From PWQG01 sp050486205 (GTDB taxonomy: Bacteria; Pseudomonadota; Gammaproteobacteria; Pseudomonadales; Pseudohongiellaceae), in contig JBJHCW010000011.1 of NCBI GenBank assembly GCA_050486205.1, positions 25,203 to 89,202 of the forward strand: a DNA stretch of 64,000 nucleotides, given 5' to 3'. A model generated the notes under the pieces. The model was not told where the DNA came from. It saw nothing but the letters and a program-made list of their open reading frames with translations, and ran no database searches. A program made the position numbers and the translations under genes. Positions 1 through 7,739 of the stretch are shown piece by piece. The stretch's first letter is position 1. Each line of letters begins with the position of its first letter.

Positions 1-1707
1 TTCAGGGAATACGACACGGTGGCTGGCGGGGCGTGGAAGTCCACACCCATCATGGTGGACGGTGTCCTGTATGTGAGTACCAATCTCGGGCATGTGTCCG
101 CCATAGACGCTGTCAGCGGGGAAACAATCTGGACCTTTGCCACCGATTCCTGGCGTCATGGTCGTAATCCCAACTTCGGCAACAATCATCGCGGTGTTGC
201 CTGGTGGGACGACGGGGAGCAGTCCCGGATATTCATGCCGACCAATGATGGTGTTTTGTGGTCTCTGGATGCTCACACCGGCGAGCCGGACAACCGCTTC
301 GGGGACAACGGCCGCATTGACCTCAAACAGGGGTTGGGACGCGAGGCGCGCCCGGGTGACTATGGTGTGATTTCAGCGCCGATGATTGTCAACGATGTGG
401 TGATCGTCGGCTCGTCCATCCACGATGTGCCGATGAACCAGGGCCAGGTGCCGCCGGGCCATGTTCGTGGTTTTGATGCGCGCACCGGTGAGCAGCGCTG
501 GATCTTCCACACCATACCCCAGGGCGAGGAGTACGGTGCCGAGACCTGGGAAAACGAGGCCTGGCGGACGGCGGGTGCGACGAACGTCTGGACACTGATG
601 AGCGCCGATCCTGACACCGGATATCTCTATCTGCCCACCAGCACACCTGACAATGACTGGTACGGCGGGCATCGCCTGGGCGACAACCTGTTTGCCGAGA
701 CGCTGGTCTGTCTGAATGCCGAAACCGGGGAGGTGGTGTGGTATTTCCAGACGGTGCGTCACGGCTTGTGGGACTATGACCTGCCGGCGGCGCCAAATCT
801 GGTTGATATCACGGTTGATGGCCGGGATATCAAGGCGGTTGCCCAGATCACCAAGCAGGGTTTTGTTTTTGTGTTCGACCGGCTCACCGGTGAGCCAGTT
901 TGGCCGATCGAGGATCGACCGGTACCGCAATCGGATGTGCCGGGCGAGCGAACCGCGGAGACTCAGCCCTTTCCGACCTGGCCACTGCCGTTTGAGCCGC
1001 AGGGCATATCCGATGAAACCCTGATCGATTTCACGCCGGAACTGCGCGAACAGGCGCTTGCCCTGATCGAACCCTATGACTATGGGCCCATGTATACGCC
1101 GCCGAGCGAGCGCGGCATGATCCAGTTTCCGGGCTACAGTGGTGGCGCCAACTGGACGGGTGCCGCAGTGGATCCGGACACCAACATCATGTACGTGCCG
1201 TCTTTTTCCCTGCCGCGATTCATTCGTCTGGTGCGTCCCGATCAAAGTGGTTCGGACCCCGGCGCTGACGCGGACTATGACTTCATTCGTGATAGGGGTT
1301 TTACCATCAACGGTCCCGAAGGTCTGCCGCTGATCAAACCGCCGTACGCCCGAATAACCGCCATCAACCTCAATACCGGCGAGCATGAGTGGATGGTGCC
1401 GCATGGTGAGGGCATCCGACAGCGGCTGATTGACATGGGTATACCCGACCCCGGACCGGTGGGCAGCCCGGGTCGTCACGGGCTCTTGCTGACAGCATCG
1501 CTGCTGCATATTGCCCAGCTCGACGGCATCCGTCCTGTGTTCCGAAGCCTGGACAAGCGTACCGGGGAAATTGTGGCCGAACAGGATCTGCCTCTGCCAC
1601 CCAGCGGCACCCCCATGACATACATGATTGGTGGTCGTCAGTACATCGTACTGGCGGCGGGTGCTGGTCCGGACACCCGTCTGATCGCACTGGCCTTGCC
1701 ACGCTGA
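1..1707 (+). CDS. PQQ-dependent dehydrogenase, 5'-partial
   Basis: C-terminal portion, at least 568 codons, of a quinoprotein dehydrogenase of the glucose/quinate/alcohol dehydrogenase type. Such enzymes oxidise a sugar or alcohol in the periplasm with pyrroloquinoline quinone and pass electrons to ubiquinone or cytochrome c. The frame is open from base 1, so the start, any signal peptide and any membrane anchor lie outside the window. The GTG at 19 is not the real start. The eight-bladed propeller shows in recurrent tryptophan-docking motifs of the form xxTGExxW, near bases 106-132 (SGETIW), 478-501 (TGEQRW), 715-741 (TGEVVW), 878-904 (TGEPVW), 1372-1392 (TGEHEW) and 1555-1575 (TGEIV). No C-terminal cytochrome c domain (CxxCH) is present, so electrons probably go to a quinone or a separate cytochrome. 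The substrate cannot be told from the sequence. Confidence 0.88.
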   Translation, partial: FREYDTVAGGAWKSTPIMVDGVLYVSTNLGHVSAIDAVSGETIWTFATDSWRHGRNPNFGNNHRGVAWWDDGEQSRIFMPTNDGVLWSLDAHTGEPDNRFGDNGRIDLKQGLGREARPGDYGVISAPMIVNDVVIVGSSIHDVPMNQGQVPPGHVRGFDARTGEQRWIFHTIPQGEEYGAETWENEAWRTAGATNVWTLMSADPDTGYLYLPTSTPDNDWYGGHRLGDNLFAETLVCLNAETGEVVWYFQTVRHGLWDYDLPAAPNLVDITVDGRDIKAVAQITKQGFVFVFDRLTGEPVWPIEDRPVPQSDVPGERTAETQPFPTWPLPFEPQGISDETLIDFTPELREQALALIEPYDYGPMYTPPSERGMIQFPGYSGGANWTGAAVDPDTNIMYVPSFSLPRFIRLVRPDQSGSDPGADADYDFIRDRGFTINGPEGLPLIKPPYARITAINLNTGEHEWMVPHGEGIRQRLIDMGIPDPGPVGSPGRHGLLLTASLLHIAQLDGIRPVFRSLDKRTGEIVAEQDLPLPPSGTPMTYMIGGRQYIVLAAGAGPDTRLIALALPR

Positions 1708-1741
1708 TTTTCGCACCACGTGCTCATGCTCGAATCCCGCC

Positions 1742-1770
1742 TTGATTCGGGGCGCCATTTTCCTGATAAT
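1742..1770 (+). promoter_or_regulatory. Predicted sigma-70 promoter for 4.5S RNA
   Basis: TTGATT at 1742-1747 and GATAAT at 1765-1770 are separated by 17 bases. Transcription would start near 1777, about 44 bases before the folded 5' end of the SRP RNA. That leader length fits a precursor trimmed by RNase P. This is inferred from hexamer match and position only. Confidence 0.5.
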
Positions 1771-1820
1771 GGCCGCCCTGTGATCGGCTCCTGGCCTGGG
1801 CCAGTCGATCACTGCTTGAC

Positions 1821-1932
1821 GGTACCTCTTGTCGGTCCCCGCGCAATGACAGGTTATGAACCCCGCCAGGCCCGGAAGGGAGCAACGGTAGTAACTGATT
1901 CATGTGCCGTGGTGTGGCTGGCAAGGGGTGCC
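1821..1932 (+). ncRNA. ffs: Signal recognition particle 4.5S RNA
   Basis: Small bacterial SRP RNA of about 112 nt, which binds Ffh and directs inner-membrane protein targeting. The diagnostic helix-8 core is at about 1866-1886, with the GGAA tetraloop at 1874-1877 (CCCGGAAGGG) and the following AGCA asymmetric loop. The matching distal strand (GTGCCGG-like, then TGGCTGGCAAGG) lies at about 1901-1926. The terminal stem closes perfectly, allowing G-U pairs: GGTACCTCTTG at 1821-1831 against CAAGGGGTGCC at 1922-1932, which fixes the ends to within a few bases. ffs immediately upstream of dnaX is a common gammaproteobacterial arrangement. A weak GCCCA/TGGGC hairpin at 1956-1971 may help termination. 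Confidence 0.93.
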
Positions 1933-1989
1933 ACCCAGGCGCCACCACCACTTCAGCCCACCCGGTTGGGCCGCCTACCGCTTTTCACA

Positions 1990-2018
1990 CTGACGCCTGC
2001 TGCCGGATACGGTAGAAT
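1990..2018 (+). promoter_or_regulatory. Predicted promoter for dnaX operon
   Basis: CTGACG at 1990-1995 and TAGAAT at 2013-2018 are spaced by 17 bases, giving a start near 2025 and a leader of about 30 bases before the dnaX ATG. Each hexamer departs from consensus at one or two positions. Confidence 0.5.
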
Positions 2019-2053
2019 GCTTGGCCACAAGACTAATCATTGATCGGTAGCGC

Positions 2054-3793
2054 ATGAGTTATCAGGTACTTGCCAGAAAATGGCGTCCAAAGAGTTTTCA
2101 CGATCTGGCAGGGCAGGAGCATGTGCTGCAGACCTTGTCGCATGCGCTCGACAACGCGCGACTTCATCATGCCTACCTGTTTACAGGAACAAGAGGGGTC
2201 GGCAAGACCACCATTGCGCGGATACTGGCCAAATGCCTCAACTGTGAGGAAGGTGTCAGCTCACGACCCTGCGGTGTCTGCAACGCCTGTACTGAAATTG
2301 ACAGCGGACGATTCATTGACCTGATTGAAGTCGATGCCGCGTCACGCACGCGCGTGGAAGATACTCGCGAACTGCTCGACAACGTGCAGTATGCACCGGG
2401 CAAAGGACGATTCAAGGTCTACCTCATTGACGAGGTACACATGCTCTCCACGCACAGCTTCAATGCACTGCTCAAGACGTTGGAGGAGCCGCCGCCACAC
2501 GTCAAATTCCTGCTGGCCACCACTGATCCCCAGAAACTGCCCGTCACAATACTCTCGCGCTGCCTGCAGTTCAGTCTGAAGAACCTGTCGCCAGCCCTGA
2601 TTGTGGAATACCTGAAAGGTGTACTTGCAGCCGAACAGATCGAATATGATGAAAGTGCGCTCTGGCACCTTGGTAGCGCAGCCAACGGCAGTATGCGTGA
2701 TGCCCTGACACTGCTCGATCAGGCCATTTCTTTCGGCGAGGGTGAGGTTCGCGAGGCAACTGTGAGCGCATTGCTCGGTACGCCGGATCAGAAGGTGGTG
2801 CTGCGTTTTGCCGAGCTGGTGCGTGATCGCGATGCGCAGGGCGTGCTGGCAGAAGTGGCGCACGTGGCCGAACACAATCCCGACTACCACACGCTGCTTC
2901 AGCATCTGACGTCGACATTCCATCGCCTTGCTGTGGCCCAGGTGGCACCGCGCGCCGCAGACAACAGCCTGGGTGATCGCAAGCAGCTTCTTGCGCTGGC
3001 GCGTGGGCTGGCAGCAGAGGATGTGCAGCTCTATTATCAGATCTGCCTGAATGCCTTGCGAGACATGGCCCTGGCGCCGGACCGGCGAATGGCGTTCGAA
3101 ATGAGCCTGCTACGCATGATTGCCTTCAGCCCGGATGAGTTCGGTCGTCGCGTGAGCGCGCCGCCAGAAACCGCAGCTGGCGAGCCGGCAATTGATGAGC
3201 ACAGCGAACCGGAAACGGACAGCGCTGAAGCCAGTGGGGTGGCAGCAAACGCAGATGCCGACAGCGTCCCTGCGAAGCATTCAGCTGGATTCCCGAACTT
3301 GCCGGAAGTGTCTGATAGACCTGATGCACGTGAATCGGAGCGGCCTGATCCGGTTGTGTCCGGGGTAAAAAAAAAGCCTGATACCATAGGCTTGGAGACA
3401 GTGTCACCGCGTAACTGGTATCTTGTGACAGATGCAGTGACGCTGGGTGGCATTGCGGGCAACGTGCTTGCCAATTGTTCGCTGGAGCAGTGTGTGGCGG
3501 ATGAGGTGACACTGATACTGGATGAACAACAAAGTGCCCTTTACCGTGAGGAGCATCGGGAACTGATTGCTGTTGCCCTGTCAGATTATTTCGGCCAGGC
3601 GGTCAAAGTCATTATCCGTATCGGTACATCGGGCATGGAATCGCCTGCAGCTAGACGACAACGTCGACGCCGCGAGCAGGCCGAGAAGGCCCTGGCAGAT
3701 TTCAGCAACGATCCGACAGTGTGTGATCTGTTGGACCGATTCTCGGCGAAAATTTTACCGGATTCGGTGCAGTTCACCGGCAACCCGGATTGA
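2054..3793 (+). CDS. dnaX: DNA polymerase III subunits tau/gamma
   Basis: 579-residue clamp-loader ATPase that loads the beta clamp and, as tau, couples the polymerases to DnaB helicase. Walker A GTRGVGKT is at residues 45-52. The zinc-binding cysteines are at 61/64 and at 73, 76 and 79 (CGVCNAC). Walker B DEVH is at 126-129 and the sensor region TLEEPPPHV follows. Residues 1 to about 370 form the AAA+ and collar domains. Residues about 380-440 are a low-complexity acidic linker, and 450-579 form the tau-specific C-terminal region. A run of nine A residues at 3367-3375 sits at codons 438-441, just before the C-terminal domain, and probably directs production of the shorter gamma form (separate entry). 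The gene heads an operon with ybaB and recR. The ATG at 2054 begins the canonical MSYQVLARKWRP. Confidence 0.97.
   Translation: MSYQVLARKWRPKSFHDLAGQEHVLQTLSHALDNARLHHAYLFTGTRGVGKTTIARILAKCLNCEEGVSSRPCGVCNACTEIDSGRFIDLIEVDAASRTRVEDTRELLDNVQYAPGKGRFKVYLIDEVHMLSTHSFNALLKTLEEPPPHVKFLLATTDPQKLPVTILSRCLQFSLKNLSPALIVEYLKGVLAAEQIEYDESALWHLGSAANGSMRDALTLLDQAISFGEGEVREATVSALLGTPDQKVVLRFAELVRDRDAQGVLAEVAHVAEHNPDYHTLLQHLTSTFHRLAVAQVAPRAADNSLGDRKQLLALARGLAAEDVQLYYQICLNALRDMALAPDRRMAFEMSLLRMIAFSPDEFGRRVSAPPETAAGEPAIDEHSEPETDSAEASGVAANADADSVPAKHSAGFPNLPEVSDRPDARESERPDPVVSGVKKKPDTIGLETVSPRNWYLVTDAVTLGGIAGNVLANCSLEQCVADEVTLILDEQQSALYREEHRELIAVALSDYFGQAVKVIIRIGTSGMESPAARRQRRRREQAEKALADFSNDPTVCDLLDRFSAKILPDSVQFTGNPD
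3366..3422 (+). promoter_or_regulatory. Predicted dnaX frameshift/slippage element
   Basis: A9 followed by G at 3367-3376 reads GTA AAA AAA AAG in the tau frame and contains the classical slippery heptamer A-AAA-AAG. After a -1 slip the next codons are GCC and then TGA (3379-3381), giving a gamma protein of about 442 residues; E. coli gamma has 431. The +1 frame also closes at once, with TAG at 3387-3389. A 7-bp stem, GATACCA at 3380-3386 with TGGTATC at 3416-3422, starts four bases after the slip site. A stem at that distance is typical of stimulatory elements, although this loop of 29 bases is long. Run, stops and stem are seen directly; the recoding is inferred from the family. Slippage by RNA polymerase, as described for Thermus dnaX, is the alternative. 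Confidence 0.72.
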
Positions 3794-3855
3794 ACAGACA
3801 ATCGGCGAATTGAATGAATTGACTGGACTGAACTGAACTGAACGAGAGGCAGTAG

Positions 3856-4176
3856 ATGACTGATCTGAATGAGTTGATGAAACAGGCCAAGCAGATGCAG
3901 GAGCAGATGCAGAAGGCCCAGGAAGAGGCAAAGCAGCGGGAAGTGATTGGCGAATCAGGCGCAGGTCTGGTCCGCGTTCACATGAACGGACGGTTTGATG
4001 CACGCAAGGTCGAACTCAGTGATGAGTTGTTGCGGGAAGACAGGGAGATCATCGAAGACCTGGTGGCAGCAGCCATCAACGACGCAGTGAAGAAACTGGA
4101 AGATCAGAATCGTGATGCGCTCAGTGGGCTGGCTTCCGGATTCAAGATGCCTGAAGGCTTCAAATTCCCGTTCTGA
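3856..4176 (+). CDS. ybaB: YbaB/EbfC nucleoid-associated protein
   Basis: 106-residue member of the YbaB/EbfC family of small dimeric DNA-binding proteins that coat the nucleoid. The N-terminus is the usual amphipathic, Met- and Gln-rich helix (LMKQAKQMQEQMQKAQEE, residues 6-23). It is followed by the conserved GESGAGLVRVHMNG core and the C-terminal LASGFKMPEGFKFPF. Length and both ends match the family. The ATG at 3856 has GAGAGG about eight bases upstream. The gene lies between dnaX and recR as in most proteobacteria. The 62-bp gap to dnaX holds a short (ACTGA)3 repeat at 3827-3841 of no evident function. Confidence 0.96.
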   Translation: MTDLNELMKQAKQMQEQMQKAQEEAKQREVIGESGAGLVRVHMNGRFDARKVELSDELLREDREIIEDLVAAAINDAVKKLEDQNRDALSGLASGFKMPEGFKFPF

Positions 4177-4215
4177 ACCGGCATAACCCCTTACCCTGAA
4201 CCTATGGATAATTGA

Positions 4216-4815
4216 ATGTTCTTCAGCCCTGTCGTTGAACAACTGGTCAAGGCATTCCGATGCCTGCCCGGCGTCGGTCCCCGATCAGCGCAGCGCATGG
4301 CGCTTTATCTGTTGGAAAAGAACAGGGCCGGCGCTCTTGAGCTCAGCGAGGCCCTGGTCGACGCCATGGAGAAAGTGGGTAATTGCGCGCGATGCCGCAC
4401 ATTGACCGAATCCGAGCTGTGCCATATATGCAGTGACCCCCGGCGCGATCAGACCTTGCTCTGCGTTGTCGAGTCCCCTGTTGACGTGTTTGCCATCGAG
4501 CAGGCAGGCAGTTATCGGGGGCGCTATTTTGTTCTGATGGGACACCTGTCGCCTATTGATGGAGTGGGCCCGGAGGAGTTGGGCATTGATGAGCTGTTGG
4601 CGTTGCTCCAGGGTTCGGAGATTACCGAGGTGATACTGGCGAACAACACCACAGTGGAGGGCGAAGCCACCGCCTATTACATTGCGGAGCAGCTTCGTGG
4701 CAGCGGTATTGCCGTTTCCCGAATAGCCCACGGCGTGCCCGTAGGCGGGGAACTGGAGTATGTTGATGGCGGCACCCTGAGTCATGCTTTTACCGGCCGG
4801 CAGGTCGTCTTGTGA
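4216..4815 (+). CDS. recR: Recombination mediator protein RecR
   Basis: 199-residue RecR, which with RecO (and RecF) loads RecA on SSB-coated single-stranded DNA at gaps. Visible features in order are the N-terminal helix-hairpin-helix (LPGVGPRSAQRMALYLL, about residues 16-32), the four-cysteine zinc finger (CARCRTL then CHICSD, about residues 56-74) and the Toprim domain beginning LLCVVESPVDVFAIE. The C-terminal segment RIAHGVPVGGELEYVDGGTLSHAF is the family's Walker-B-like end. Full length. The gene is the third in the dnaX-ybaB-recR operon. Its ATG lacks a strong ribosome-binding site. Confidence 0.97.
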   Translation: MFFSPVVEQLVKAFRCLPGVGPRSAQRMALYLLEKNRAGALELSEALVDAMEKVGNCARCRTLTESELCHICSDPRRDQTLLCVVESPVDVFAIEQAGSYRGRYFVLMGHLSPIDGVGPEELGIDELLALLQGSEITEVILANNTTVEGEATAYYIAEQLRGSGIAVSRIAHGVPVGGELEYVDGGTLSHAFTGRQVVL

Positions 4816-4822
4816 GGTACGT

Positions 4823-5968
4823 ATGATCACTCAGCCGGTATGGGTGGACCGCGACGAAGAGCTGCACGACCTGTGTGCTCGCTGGGCAACACTGGATGCG
4901 ATTGCATTGGACACCGAGTTCATTCGTGTGGATACCTTTTTTCCGAAACTGGGCCTGCTCCAGGTCTGTGACGGTCAGGGCAGTTACTTGCTGGATCCAC
5001 TCGCCCTGACGCAGTGGGACGCTTTCACGTCCATTCTGACCGACCCAACCATCACCAAGGTGTTACATTCCTGCTCCGAAGATCTGCAAGTGTTCCAGGT
5101 GTACTTCGACTGCATGCCCGCCGGTCTGTTTGATACCCAGCGCGCAGCCGCGTTTCTCGGCTACGGTTTCAGCCTCAGTTACCAGAGCCTGGTCCGCGAA
5201 TTGCTCGATATCGACGTGCCCAAGGGTGAAACACGCTCGGACTGGTTACGCAGGCCCTTGAGTGAGCAACAATGTATCTATGCAGCGCTTGATGTGGCCT
5301 GGCTGTTGGGTTTGCATGAGCGACTGGTGCAGAGACTGGAGCAGCGCGGTTACGCCAACTGGTGCCGCGAGGAGTGTGAACAGATGATTGTTACTGCCCG
5401 CCTTGCCGAGGACAGAAGTCAGTGGCCAAAGCTGTATCAGGGCATGGGTGCGGCCTGGCGGCTGGACGCCAATCAGCTCGCTGTGCTGCGTGAACTGTGC
5501 ATCTGGCGAGAGCGCACCGCACGTGATCGGGACAAACCGCGTTCATGGATTGCAAAGGATGCGGATCTGATTGTTCTGGCTGAAACCCGTCCGCGTCACG
5601 TGGATGATCTGTTGCAAGTGGATGAGTTGTCCCCGGCGGTGAGAAAGCACCAGGCAGCGGCCATTGCCCGTGTCATCGCCAGTGTTGAGCCACATGAACT
5701 GGCCGAAGAGTTGCCAGCGGGCAACCGGCCGCTGACCAGTGGTCAGCGAAGAAGACTCAAGCGCTGTCAGGCCGTAGTGCGGGCCGTGTCCGAGGAGACA
5801 GGTATAGCGGTGGAGTTGCTGGCACGCAAGAAACAGTTGATCAATCTGTTGTTGTGTCATGACAATAACAAGGACTTTGTCTGGCCCGACGATCTTGACG
5901 GCTGGCGCAGGGACCTGTTGGAAAACGGTCTGATAGATGCCCTGGAAGCATCGGCGGCGGAGGCATGA
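4823..5968 (+). CDS. rnd: Ribonuclease D
   Basis: 381-residue 3'-5' exoribonuclease that trims the 3' ends of tRNA precursors. The DEDD nuclease domain is intact: ALDTEF (Exo I, about residues 26-31), LHSCSEDLQVF (Exo II, about 80-90) and YAALDVAWL (Exo III, about 152-160, with the catalytic tyrosine/aspartate pair). An HRDC domain follows (LCIWRERTARDRDKPRSWI, then a second helical HRDC-like repeat near RRRLKRCQAVV). The ATG at 4823 is chosen because GTGAGG precedes it by five bases. An in-frame ATG at 4784 lies inside recR and has no comparable signal. The recR stop is only 7 bases upstream, so translation is probably coupled. Confidence 0.95.
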   Translation: MITQPVWVDRDEELHDLCARWATLDAIALDTEFIRVDTFFPKLGLLQVCDGQGSYLLDPLALTQWDAFTSILTDPTITKVLHSCSEDLQVFQVYFDCMPAGLFDTQRAAAFLGYGFSLSYQSLVRELLDIDVPKGETRSDWLRRPLSEQQCIYAALDVAWLLGLHERLVQRLEQRGYANWCREECEQMIVTARLAEDRSQWPKLYQGMGAAWRLDANQLAVLRELCIWRERTARDRDKPRSWIAKDADLIVLAETRPRHVDDLLQVDELSPAVRKHQAAAIARVIASVEPHELAEELPAGNRPLTSGQRRRLKRCQAVVRAVSEETGIAVELLARKKQLINLLLCHDNNKDFVWPDDLDGWRRDLLENGLIDALEASAAEA

Positions 5969-5969
5969 G

Positions 5970-6458
5970 ATGAGTGGATCCGACAGGCAGGAGGCGCTGG
6001 CGTCAGGGGTGCGCCGTGAACGATTCTGGGAGCTGCCGCTGGAGGCCCTCAATACAGCGGAGTGGGAGGCCCTGTGCGACGGTTGTGCACGCTGCTGCCT
6101 GTCCAAGCTCCAGCACGAGATGACCAACAAGATCTATTACACACGCGTTGTGTGTCGCTATCTGGATGAGCAGCAATGCAAGTGCACCGCCTACGACAGG
6201 CGCCAGGAGCTGGTGCCTGACTGTGTGGTGCTCACGCCCGGGAATCTGGCCACAATAGACTGGATGCCCGACACCTGTGCCTACAAACTGCGTGCCACCG
6301 GGCGTGCCCTGCCGGCGTGGCATCCATTGTTGACCGGCTCCAGGCGCGCCATGCAAGCGGCAGGCATACCGGTGACCGGAAAGGTCATTTCAGAGGACCA
6401 TGTGCATCCGGACGGCATTGAGGAGCACATTATCAGATGGGTTGATGCATCATGCTGA
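5970..6458 (+). CDS. ycgN: YcgN-family cysteine cluster protein (UPF0260)
   Basis: 162-residue protein of the UPF0260/YkgJ type, a family of cysteine-cluster proteins thought to bind zinc or an iron-sulfur centre; biochemical function unknown. Cysteine motifs are CDGCARCC near residue 33, CRYLDEQQCKC near 62-72, and single conserved cysteines in PDCVVL and DTCAYKL. The ATG at 5970 follows the rnd stop (5966-5968) by one base and has GGAGG just upstream; an in-frame ATG at 5937 lies within rnd. An rnd/ycgN neighbourhood is also found in pseudomonads and enterics. The 3' end overlaps the next gene through ATGCTGA. Confidence 0.88.
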   Translation: MSGSDRQEALASGVRRERFWELPLEALNTAEWEALCDGCARCCLSKLQHEMTNKIYYTRVVCRYLDEQQCKCTAYDRRQELVPDCVVLTPGNLATIDWMPDTCAYKLRATGRALPAWHPLLTGSRRAMQAAGIPVTGKVISEDHVHPDGIEEHIIRWVDASC

Positions 6459-6796
6459 ATATCTATGGATACCTGACCAGTTGGGCAATTTACCTGGCTG
6501 CCGGCACTTTGTGTTATGTGCTTTTTTATCGCGCGACACGCGGTATCCGGCCCAAGGTGCTGGCCAATTCACTGCGAGGCATCATGATCGCGCTGATCTA
6601 CACCCCCTGGTATGTGGCCTCGGATCAGGATCTTATGGCACCTGCTGTGATGGTGATAATGCTGGACATGATCACTCTGGGGAACGCTGCCTTTGTGCGC
6701 GCACTGGTCCCTTTGGTGCTGGCGACCGTACTTGCCCTGTTGGTGGCCTGGGGTGCAGCCCTGTTCGGGCAATTCAGGAAAAAGAAGCCGCGTTGA
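6452..6796 (+). CDS. Small hypothetical inner-membrane protein
   Basis: 114 residues, not assignable to a named family by eye. Three hydrophobic segments can be seen: about residues 7-25 (TSWAIYLAAGTLCYVLFYR), 42-70 (an amphipathic then hydrophobic stretch ending VMVIMLDMITL), and 80-106 (RALVPLVLATVLALLVAWGAALF). A basic tail, FRKKKPR, suggests a cytoplasmic C-terminus. Its start overlaps the ycgN stop (ATGCTGA), so the two are translationally coupled. It sits between ycgN and a MoxR/VWA pair, which suggests membership of that transcription unit but does not show function. Confidence 0.75.
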   Translation: MLNIYGYLTSWAIYLAAGTLCYVLFYRATRGIRPKVLANSLRGIMIALIYTPWYVASDQDLMAPAVMVIMLDMITLGNAAFVRALVPLVLATVLALLVAWGAALFGQFRKKKPR

Positions 6797-6890
6797 CTGT
6801 CTTGCCAGTTGCAGGGCGCAAAGCGTAAAGACAGAACCGTGATCCGTGCAGGAATTGACAACTGGGTATGACAACAGGATACGACACGTG

Positions 6891-7733
6891 ATGAAATTCA
6901 GAGGAACAGAAAAGTACGTTGCCACCGAGGAATTGCAGATGGCTGTCAATGCCGCCATCAGTCTTCAGAAGCCCTTGCTGATCAAGGGTGAGCCGGGTAC
7001 GGGAAAGACCATGCTGGCAGAGGAGATCGCCGGGGCCCTGGGCATGGAACTGATACAGTGGCATATCAAGTCAACAACAAAGGCTCAGCAGGGGCTCTAC
7101 GAATATGATGCCGTGTCACGTCTGCGGGACTCCCAGCTGGGGGATGAGAAGGTCCATGACATAGGCAACTATATTCTGCGCGGCAAGCTCTGGCAGGCTT
7201 TTGCCTCGGAAAAGCAGGTGGTCCTTCTTATCGATGAAATTGACAAGGCTGATATTGAATTCCCGAATGATCTGTTGCTGGAGTTGGACAAGATGGAATT
7301 CCATGTTTACGAGACTCGTGAACATGTGAAAGCTGTCCATCGCCCCATTGTAATCATTACAAGCAATAACGAAAAAGAGCTGCCTGATGCTTTTCTCAGA
7401 CGCTGTTTCTTCCATTTCATCAGCTTCCCCGATCAGGCAACCATGCAGCGGATCGTTGATGTCCATTATCCTGGCGTCAAACGGGATCTGGTTGACCGCG
7501 CCATGCAGGTGTTCTTTGATTTGAGGGATGTGCCGGGGCTGAAGAAAAAACCCTCCACATCCGAACTCATCGACTGGTTGAAGCTGTTGATGGCCGATGA
7601 CATTCCTGCCGAGGTACTCAAGGATCAGGACAGCAAAAACGCCATTCCGCCGCTTTACGGCGCCCTGCTCAAGAACGAGCAGGATGTTCAGATGCTGGAG
7701 AAACTTGCGTTCATGCACCGTGCACGACGTTGA
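6891..7733 (+). CDS. MoxR-family AAA+ ATPase
   Basis: 280-residue AAA+ ATPase of the MoxR class, chaperone-like ATPases that with VWA partners mature metal enzymes or membrane complexes. Walker A GEPGTGKT is at residues 33-40. Walker B is VVLLIDEIDKADIEFPNDLLLELD, about residues 107-130. Sensor 1 is IITSNNEKELPDAFLRRCFFHF, with the arginine finger region following. The chosen ATG at 6891 begins MKFRGTEKYV. Earlier in-frame starts (6846) give an N-terminal extension with no family resemblance, but no strong Shine-Dalgarno sequence decides between them. The next gene, six bases downstream, encodes the VWA partner. Confidence 0.9.
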   Translation: MKFRGTEKYVATEELQMAVNAAISLQKPLLIKGEPGTGKTMLAEEIAGALGMELIQWHIKSTTKAQQGLYEYDAVSRLRDSQLGDEKVHDIGNYILRGKLWQAFASEKQVVLLIDEIDKADIEFPNDLLLELDKMEFHVYETREHVKAVHRPIVIITSNNEKELPDAFLRRCFFHFISFPDQATMQRIVDVHYPGVKRDLVDRAMQVFFDLRDVPGLKKKPSTSELIDWLKLLMADDIPAEVLKDQDSKNAIPPLYGALLKNEQDVQMLEKLAFMHRARR

Positions 7734-7739
7734 TCACTG

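Noticed and set aside
373..1812. A 479-codon open frame on the minus strand opposite the PQQ dehydrogenase.
   Set aside because: It is the antisense of a clear propeller-coding frame, with no family motif and no ribosome-binding site. GC-rich codon use gives such shadows throughout the window.
3827..3841. (ACTGA)3 tandem repeat between dnaX and ybaB.
   Set aside because: Three short units only; no evident binding site or structure.
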